Assembly: GCA_015068455.1 (NCBI GenBank)
Contig: SVKO01000004.1
Span: 1-64,000, forward strand
Reading direction: 5' to 3'
DNA: 64,000 nt
From: Oscillospiraceae bacterium
Lineage (GTDB): Bacteria > Bacillota > Clostridia > Oscillospirales > Oscillospiraceae
Both the position numbers and the translations under genes were made by a program. Every line of letters begins with the position of its first letter. The stretch's first letter is position 1. This document shows positions 59,013 to 64,000 of the stretch, piece by piece. The notes below the pieces were generated by a model. The model made no database searches and was not told where the DNA came from. It saw nothing but the letters and a program-made list of their open reading frames with translations.

Positions 59013-60170
59013 ATGAAAAAAGGATGGATCTGCGCCGCTCTGGCGCTTGCGCTGTGTTTTCCGGCAAAGGCGGCCGAGGTGGAGATTCCCGCGCCCTCGG
59101 CGGTGTTGATGGATGCCGCCACGGGCACGGTGCTCTATGAGAAGGATGCCCATGAAGCGCTGCCGCCGGCCAGCGTGACCAAGGTGATGACCCTGCTGCT
59201 GGTGATGGAGGCCCTGGAGGACGGCACCATCGGCTGGGACGACACGGTGACCGCCTCGGAGCACGCGGCGGGGAAGGGCGGCAGCCAGGTGTACCTGGAG
59301 CCGGGGGAGGGCATGAGCATGGACGAGATGCTCAAATCCGTGGTGGTCTCCTCCGCCAACGACTGCGCCACCGCCCTGGCAGAGCATGTGGCGGGCAGCG
59401 AGGAAGCCTTTGTGGAGCGGATGAACGCGCGGGCCCGGGAGCTGGGCATGAACGATACCCATTTTGTCAACTGCACGGGTCTGGATGACGATCCCGCGGC
59501 GGCGGAGCACAGAAGCTCGGCCTGGGATATCGCCATCATGTCCCGGGAGCTTTTAAAGCACGATGCGATCCGGAAATACACCACCATCTGGATGGACACG
59601 GTGCGCGGCGGCAAATTCGGCCTTTCCAACACCAACAAGCTGGTGCGCTTTTACAAGGGGACGACAGGCCTGAAAACGGGCTACACCTCCGGCGCCGGCC
59701 ACTGCCTCAGCGCCTCGGCAGAGCGCGGCGGCATAGAGTTCATTGCGGCGGTGATGCACTGCGCATCCTCGGCAGAGCGGTTTTCCTCTGCCAAGGCGCT
59801 GCTGGACTACGGCTTCGCCAACTATGCCCTGGCCGCGCCGGCACCCGAGCCGACGCCGGTCAAGGTCCGGCTGGGGGCGGCCGATGCGCTGATCCCGGTG
59901 CCGGAGTCCGACGAGCCCCTGCTGGTGAGCAAGGCCCAGCGCGCCGTCATCCGCCAGGAGACGGAGGTGCTTCCGGAGGTCCAGGCCCCGGTGGAGGCGG
60001 GGCAGCGGCTGGGGGAGCTGCGCATCTATGCCGGAGACGAGCAGATCGCGGCCATTGCGCTGGTGGCGGCGGAGAACGTCCGGCGGCTCAGCATTTGGGA
60101 GATCGCCCTGCGGCTGCTGGACGGGGTCTGCTTCGGCGGCTGGGAGCGGGCCGGGGCGCGCGTTACTTGA
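59013..60170 (+). CDS. D-alanyl-D-alanine carboxypeptidase (DacF/PBP5 type)
   Basis: A 385-residue S11-family penicillin-binding protein with a signal peptide (residues 1-20). The active-site triad is complete: SVTK (S54, K57), SAND (SxN) and KTG in GLKTGYTSG. It trims the terminal D-alanine from peptidoglycan side chains. The C-terminal PBP5-C-like domain (residues ~270-365) is followed by an amphipathic tail for membrane attachment. GGAGGGATTCG precedes ATG 59013. It is divergent from secA. DacF and DacB-like paralogs cannot be told apart here. Confidence 0.92.
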   Translation: MKKGWICAALALALCFPAKAAEVEIPAPSAVLMDAATGTVLYEKDAHEALPPASVTKVMTLLLVMEALEDGTIGWDDTVTASEHAAGKGGSQVYLEPGEGMSMDEMLKSVVVSSANDCATALAEHVAGSEEAFVERMNARARELGMNDTHFVNCTGLDDDPAAAEHRSSAWDIAIMSRELLKHDAIRKYTTIWMDTVRGGKFGLSNTNKLVRFYKGTTGLKTGYTSGAGHCLSASAERGGIEFIAAVMHCASSAERFSSAKALLDYGFANYALAAPAPEPTPVKVRLGAADALIPVPESDEPLLVSKAQRAVIRQETEVLPEVQAPVEAGQRLGELRIYAGDEQIAAIALVAAENVRRLSIWEIALRLLDGVCFGGWERAGARVT

Positions 60171-60242
60171 CGAATGGCTTTTTTTCTGAAATAATAAAAA
60201 CGGGGCAGTTCCCATACCATGCCCCGGAAAAGAGACGATATC

Positions 60243-61766
60243 ATGAGAGCCAGCGGAATCATTCTGCATATTTCATCCCTGCCGTCGCCCTACGGCATCG
60301 GGACGTTCGGGAAGCAGGCCCGGCAGTTCGCGGAGTTTCTTGCGCGTGCCGGCCAAAGCTACTGGCAGGTGCTGCCCCTGCATCCCACGGGCTTCGGCGA
60401 TTCGCCTTATCAGTCCCTGTCCGCCTTTGCGGGCAACCATTATTTCATCGACCTTGATACCCTCGCGGAGGAGGGCCTGCTGAAGCCGGAGGAGCTTCCC
60501 GCGTCCGCGCCGGCCGATCCGTCCCGTGTGGACTTTGCCGACCTGTATGCAAAGCGGCTTTCCGTTCTGCGTCTGGCCTATGCCCGGTTCATTGAGTGGC
60601 CCAACCCCGATTTCATCCGGTTTGTCACCGACGAGAAGGATTGGCTCCGGGACTATGCCCTGTTCATGGCGCTCAAGGAGAGAAACGGAGACGAGGACTG
60701 GACCGGGTGGGAGCCGGAGCTCCGGTCGCGGAAGCTGTCCGCTCTGAAGAAGGCTTCTGCGGAGCTGCGCGATGAGATCACGTTCCACTATTTCCTGCAG
60801 TATGAATTCTTCCGTCAGTGGGATGACCTGCGGACCTTCTGTGCCGAAAAGGGGATCCGGCTGATCGGCGACGTGCCCATCTATGTGCCCCTGGATTCCG
60901 CCGACGTCTGGGCCAATCCTGCGCTGTTCCAGCTCGATGAAGATCTGACGCCCACTGCCGTGGCGGGCTGTCCGCCGGATCAGTTCAACGAGGACGGCCA
61001 GCTCTGGGGCAATCCTCTGTACGACTGGCAGGCCATGGCGGACACGGGCTACAGCTGGTGGCTGCGCCGGCTGCACGCGGCGGCGCGGATGTACGACGTG
61101 GTGCGCCTGGATCATTTCCGCGGCTTCGAGAGCTATTGGGCCGTGCCCTACGGCGCGCCTGACGCCCGGGAGGGCGAATGGCGCCCGGGCCCGGGCATGG
61201 AGTTCATCCAAACGGTGCGCGGGGCCATGCCGGAACTTTCTTTCATCGCCGAGGACCTGGGCTTTTTGACGCCGGAGGTACTGAAGCTGCGGGAGGATTC
61301 CGGTTTTCCCGGCATGAAGGTGCTGGAATTTGCCTTTGAGCCGCAGGAGCCGAGCCAATACCTGCCCCACAGGTATGACAGCCGCTGCGTCTGCTACACC
61401 GGCACCCACGACAACGCCCCGCTAAAGCAGTGGTACGACGAAATCCCCGAAGAAGAGCGCGATTTTGCAAAAAAATACCTGGCGCTGACGGAGCGCGAGG
61501 GGATCGCCTGGGGCGTGATCCGCGGCGGCATGGGCAGCGTCGCGGAGCTGTTCATGGCCCAGATGCAGGACTATCTGCCCGCAAGATACAGCGCCCGCAT
61601 GAATGAGCCGGGCGTCGTCAACGAGCTCAACTGGCGCTGGCGCCTGGTGCCGGAGGCGGTGAACGAGACGCTGATCCGCCGCATCCGGGAAATCACAGAG
61701 CGATACGGACGGCTTCCCGCCGCCGATGAGACTGAGGCGGGAGCGTCCGGAGAAACAGCGGAATAA
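60243..61766 (+). CDS. malQ: 4-alpha-glucanotransferase (amylomaltase)
   Basis: A 507-residue GH77 enzyme that transfers maltodextrin chains between alpha-1,4-glucans and releases glucose. The start MRASGIILHISSLPSPYGIG is the family N-terminus, so ATG 60243 is chosen although its ribosome site (AAGAGAC) is weak; an upstream in-frame ATG at 60219 is possible. Catalytic blocks are VRLDHFRGFESYW (nucleophile D), IAEDLG (acid/base E) and GTHDNAP. Length is normal for bacterial MalQ. Confidence 0.95.
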   Translation: MRASGIILHISSLPSPYGIGTFGKQARQFAEFLARAGQSYWQVLPLHPTGFGDSPYQSLSAFAGNHYFIDLDTLAEEGLLKPEELPASAPADPSRVDFADLYAKRLSVLRLAYARFIEWPNPDFIRFVTDEKDWLRDYALFMALKERNGDEDWTGWEPELRSRKLSALKKASAELRDEITFHYFLQYEFFRQWDDLRTFCAEKGIRLIGDVPIYVPLDSADVWANPALFQLDEDLTPTAVAGCPPDQFNEDGQLWGNPLYDWQAMADTGYSWWLRRLHAAARMYDVVRLDHFRGFESYWAVPYGAPDAREGEWRPGPGMEFIQTVRGAMPELSFIAEDLGFLTPEVLKLREDSGFPGMKVLEFAFEPQEPSQYLPHRYDSRCVCYTGTHDNAPLKQWYDEIPEEERDFAKKYLALTEREGIAWGVIRGGMGSVAELFMAQMQDYLPARYSARMNEPGVVNELNWRWRLVPEAVNETLIRRIREITERYGRLPAADETEAGASGETAE

Positions 61767-61782
61767 AACGAATGCCGCAAGG

Positions 61783-61820
61783 CGGCAAAGACGCGCTGCA
61801 TCTGCGGCGCGTCTTTGCCG
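61783..61820 (+). terminator. Hairpin after malQ
   Basis: CGGCAAAGACGCGC/GCGCGTCTTTGCCG with a ten-base loop. There is no T-tract, so termination is uncertain. Confidence 0.5.
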
Positions 61821-61931
61821 TATCTGCGGCGCCGACCAAATTCTGCTTTGGGCGTTGATTGTCGGGCCGGAGTGTATTATAATAATATCCCGCCGGGTTT
61901 TCCGGCGACTGATGGGAAAGGGGAGGATCAT

Positions 61932-63227
61932 ATGCCGAAACACAGCCGCACTCGGACGCGCCGATGGTTCCGCCTGGATAATGCCGCGCTGATCTTCCCG
62001 GCCATCATGCGCAGGCATTGGAACAACTGCTTCCGCCTGTCCGTCACCCTGCATGAGGACGTGGATCCTGCGGTCCTGGAACAGGCCGTGAAGGCGCTGG
62101 AGCCACGGTTTCCGACCATGTTTGTGCGGCTTCGCACGGGATTTTTCTGGTATTTTCTGGAGCAGATCCGGGAACCGGTGCGCGTCCAGCCGGAATATGC
62201 CTACCCACTGACCCATATGAGCCGGTCCGAGCTGCGGAAAAGCTGCCTGCGGGTTTTGTATTTCCGCAACCGCATCGCCGTGGAGTTTTTCCATTCCGTC
62301 ACCGACGGCACCGGCGGCCTGATATTTGTGAAAAATCTGGCGGCGCGGTATCTTTCGATCAAATACGGCCTTGAGATCCCGGCGGAGGACGGCGTCCTCG
62401 ATCCGGGCGAAGCGCCGCGGCCTGAGGAGCTGCGCGACTGCTTCCAGGAGTGCGCCGGCCCCCGCGCCGCCGGCGGCGCGGAGGAGAAGGTCCTGCGCCT
62501 GCGGGGCACCCCCGAGCCGGACCGCTTCCGCCACCTGATCACCGGCGTGGTGGATACCCGGGCCCTGCTGGACGCCGCCCATGCCCAGGGCGTCTCCGTC
62601 AGCGCGTTCCTGGCGGCGGTGATGGCCGAGGCAGTGCAGCGCCGTCAGGCGGCCGAATGCCCGCCGCGGAAATGGAAGCCCATAAAGATCACGGTCCCCG
62701 TCAATCTCCGGCAGCTTTACGGCAAGGACACCATGCGCAATTTTGCCCTGACGGTGAACATCGGCTTCGACCCCCGGGACGGCGAGTATTCCCTGGCTGA
62801 GATCTGCCGGCAAATGACCCATCAGCTTGCCGCCGAGGCCGTGCCGCAGAAGATGTCCGCCAAGATCGCCGCCAACGTCAATCCCCAGCGCAGTCTGGCG
62901 CTGCGGCTGGCGCCCCTGCCCCTCAAGACCCTGGTCATGCGCCTGGTCTACAGCGCGCGGGGAGAAAGCGGCGGCTGCCTGAACGTGTCGAATCTCGGCC
63001 GGGCGAGCGTCCCCGCGGTGATGGAGCCATACATTTCGCGCTTTGAATTCATCATCGGCGTGCAGTATACCTATCCCAACAACTGCTCCGTGCTCAGCTA
63101 CGGCGGCAGGACCTGCATCAATATGATCCGCAGCATCCGCGAATCGGAGCTGGAACGGCTGTTTTTCTCCCGCCTGGTGGAGCTGGGCGTACCCGTGGAG
63201 ATCGAGAGCAACGAAAGAAAGGATTGA
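61932..63227 (+). CDS. Condensation/acetyltransferase-like protein
   Basis: A 431-residue soluble protein. The BAHD/condensation-type motif HSVTDG (HxxxDG, residues ~119-124) sits in FFHSVTDGTGG, and a DFxxG-like element is replaced by NVSNLGR near residue 360. A second core block is ITVPVNLRQLYGKDTMRNF. It therefore resembles the alcohol-acetyltransferase-like group common in Clostridia, which probably transfers acyl groups to an alcohol or lipid; this is inference. AAAGGGGAGGATCAT supports ATG 61932. It is followed 3 bases later by the DUF6320 gene, so the two form an operon. Confidence 0.82.
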   Translation: MPKHSRTRTRRWFRLDNAALIFPAIMRRHWNNCFRLSVTLHEDVDPAVLEQAVKALEPRFPTMFVRLRTGFFWYFLEQIREPVRVQPEYAYPLTHMSRSELRKSCLRVLYFRNRIAVEFFHSVTDGTGGLIFVKNLAARYLSIKYGLEIPAEDGVLDPGEAPRPEELRDCFQECAGPRAAGGAEEKVLRLRGTPEPDRFRHLITGVVDTRALLDAAHAQGVSVSAFLAAVMAEAVQRRQAAECPPRKWKPIKITVPVNLRQLYGKDTMRNFALTVNIGFDPRDGEYSLAEICRQMTHQLAAEAVPQKMSAKIAANVNPQRSLALRLAPLPLKTLVMRLVYSARGESGGCLNVSNLGRASVPAVMEPYISRFEFIIGVQYTYPNNCSVLSYGGRTCINMIRSIRESELERLFFSRLVELGVPVEIESNERKD

Positions 63228-63230
63228 GCC

Positions 63231-63917
63231 ATGTACTGTGTCAAATGCGGCGTGAAGCTGCCGGACGGCGCGGGCGCCTGCCCGCTGTGCAATACGCCGG
63301 TACTATATGATGACGGCGCTGCCCGGGAGGCGCGGTATTCCGACCGCTATCCCGCCGAGCAGCGCCACGGGAAATTTGTGCTGCTGGCCCTGCTGACCGC
63401 AGTTATGGCGGCGACGGGGATGATCTGCCTGATCCTCTGCCTGAAGACCTACGGCAGGGCAAGCTGGTCGGGCTATGTGCTGCTGGGCCTTGCCCTGGCA
63501 TGGATCGTGGCGATCCTGCCGGCCTGGTTCCGGCGGTGGCATCCGTTCATCTTCCTGTCGGTGGATATCGCGGCGATCTGCGGCTTTTTGGTCTATGTCA
63601 ACGGCGTCACCGGCGGCCATTGGTTCCTGCCCTTCGCCTTTCCCGTCACGCTGCTGCTGGGGGCGATCCTCCTGGTGATCGTCGCGCTGATGCGCCGGGT
63701 CCGCCGTGGCCGGCTTCGTCTGACGGCGGTGCTGATCATCTGCGTCGGTCTGAGCTGCATGCTCATCGAGCTGTTCGAGCACATCACCTTCGGCACGCAG
63801 ATGTTCCTGTGGTCACTGTACTGCGTGAGCGCCTTCGGCGCCGTCGGCCTGTTCCTGCTGATCGCCTCCCTGATCCCGCCCCTGCGGGCGTTCCTGGAGC
63901 GGAAGTTCTTTATTTGA
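63231..63917 (+). CDS. Zinc-ribbon membrane protein (DUF6320-like)
   Basis: A 228-residue protein. An N-terminal zinc ribbon (CVKCGVKLPDGAGACPLC) precedes six hydrophobic helices spaced through residues ~48-220. Proteins of this plan (DUF6320, name recalled) commonly follow condensation-like genes such as the one at 61932. Function unknown; it may be the membrane partner of that acyltransferase. The start follows directly after GGATTGAGCC. Confidence 0.8.
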   Translation: MYCVKCGVKLPDGAGACPLCNTPVLYDDGAAREARYSDRYPAEQRHGKFVLLALLTAVMAATGMICLILCLKTYGRASWSGYVLLGLALAWIVAILPAWFRRWHPFIFLSVDIAAICGFLVYVNGVTGGHWFLPFAFPVTLLLGAILLVIVALMRRVRRGRLRLTAVLIICVGLSCMLIELFEHITFGTQMFLWSLYCVSAFGAVGLFLLIASLIPPLRAFLERKFFI

Positions 63918-63939
63918 TGCAAGCTGCGAGGAAACAGCC

Positions 63940-64000
63940 ATGAAATATGACGTGATCTGTATCGGCACGGCCCTGGTGGACTCCATCATCCTGGGCTTTG
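63940..64000 (+). CDS. PfkB-family carbohydrate kinase, 5' end only
   Basis: The first 20 codons (MKYDVICIGTALVDSIILGF) match the N-terminal strand of ribokinase-like sugar kinases (IGTALVD). The rest lies outside the window. It starts 22 bases after the DUF6320 gene; GAGGAAACAGCC precedes ATG 63940. Confidence 0.7.
   Translation, partial: MKYDVICIGTALVDSIILGF

Overview
The window (64 kb, G+C about 57-60%) looks like a chromosomal segment of a gut-type member of the Clostridia, close to Oscillospiraceae. The evidence is a high-GC Firmicute gene style with strong AAGGAGG ribosome sites and some TTG starts, a BofA-type sporulation protein, a CIRCE-controlled Hsp20, an FMN riboswitch in front of ribU, LytTR/DUF3021 and PadR modules, and many S-layer homology (SLH) proteins. 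Both strands are used and most genes are ordinary housekeeping genes. The organism assignment is inference from style, not from a marker gene search.

Layout. 1-1.3 kb: 3' end of tRNA-Ser(CGA), a four-unit palindromic repeat that carries copies of the tRNA 3' end, a small unknown gene, and tRNA-Thr(CGU). 1.4-13.2 kb: Na/Pi cotransporter, riboswitch-controlled ribU, an rRNA pseudouridine synthase, a CdaR/PucR-type regulator, the cell-wall block ftsE-ftsX-M23 peptidase-ctpA, then greA-lysS. 13.2-21 kb: a more accessory stretch (patatin-like lipase, membrane M28 peptidase, fructose PTS operon, DUF4037 protein, small zincin), in which an 80-bp promoter-bearing sequence occurs twice. 21-30.4 kb: SDR oxidoreductase, a secreted phosphoesterase with SLH domains, and a 1,897-residue SLH protein built from three ~490-residue repeats. 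30.6-36.5 kb: metF and a type II-C CRISPR-Cas9 locus. 36.6-44 kb: XRE regulator, bofA, ttcA-like gene, rplM-rpsI, PadR and LytTR operons, cyclase. 44-53 kb: SLH/DUF2334 protein with a SIMPL protein, hsp20, a second secreted SLH phosphoesterase, TVP38-family membrane protein. 53-64 kb: secA-pgeF-peptide-binding lipoprotein operon, a D,D-carboxypeptidase, malQ, a condensation-like acyltransferase with a DUF6320 protein, and the start of a PfkB-family kinase.

The most notable locus is the CRISPR system at 31.57-36.55 kb. A consensus promoter (TTGACA-N17-TATAAT) fires into a tracrRNA whose anti-repeat starts almost at the expected +1. The tracrRNA tail resembles the Neisseria/Geobacillus type and ends 30 bases before an intact 1,097-residue Cas9. 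Downstream, an internal deletion has joined the first ~142 codons of cas1 out of frame to the last ~81 codons of cas2, so the adaptation module appears dead while the interference module and an 11-repeat array look intact. Every repeat ends, on the minus strand, in a perfect extended -10 promoter (TGGTATAAT), which suggests that each spacer is transcribed from its own promoter as in Neisseria. The Cas9 C-terminal region is much more AT-rich than the rest of the gene, suggesting domain exchange.

A second theme is the cell surface. Three proteins share a nearly identical ~540-bp 3' SLH cassette, two of them are paralogous secreted calcineurin-like phosphoesterases, and a fourth SLH protein carries an N-terminal anchor and a DUF2334 deacetylase-like domain.
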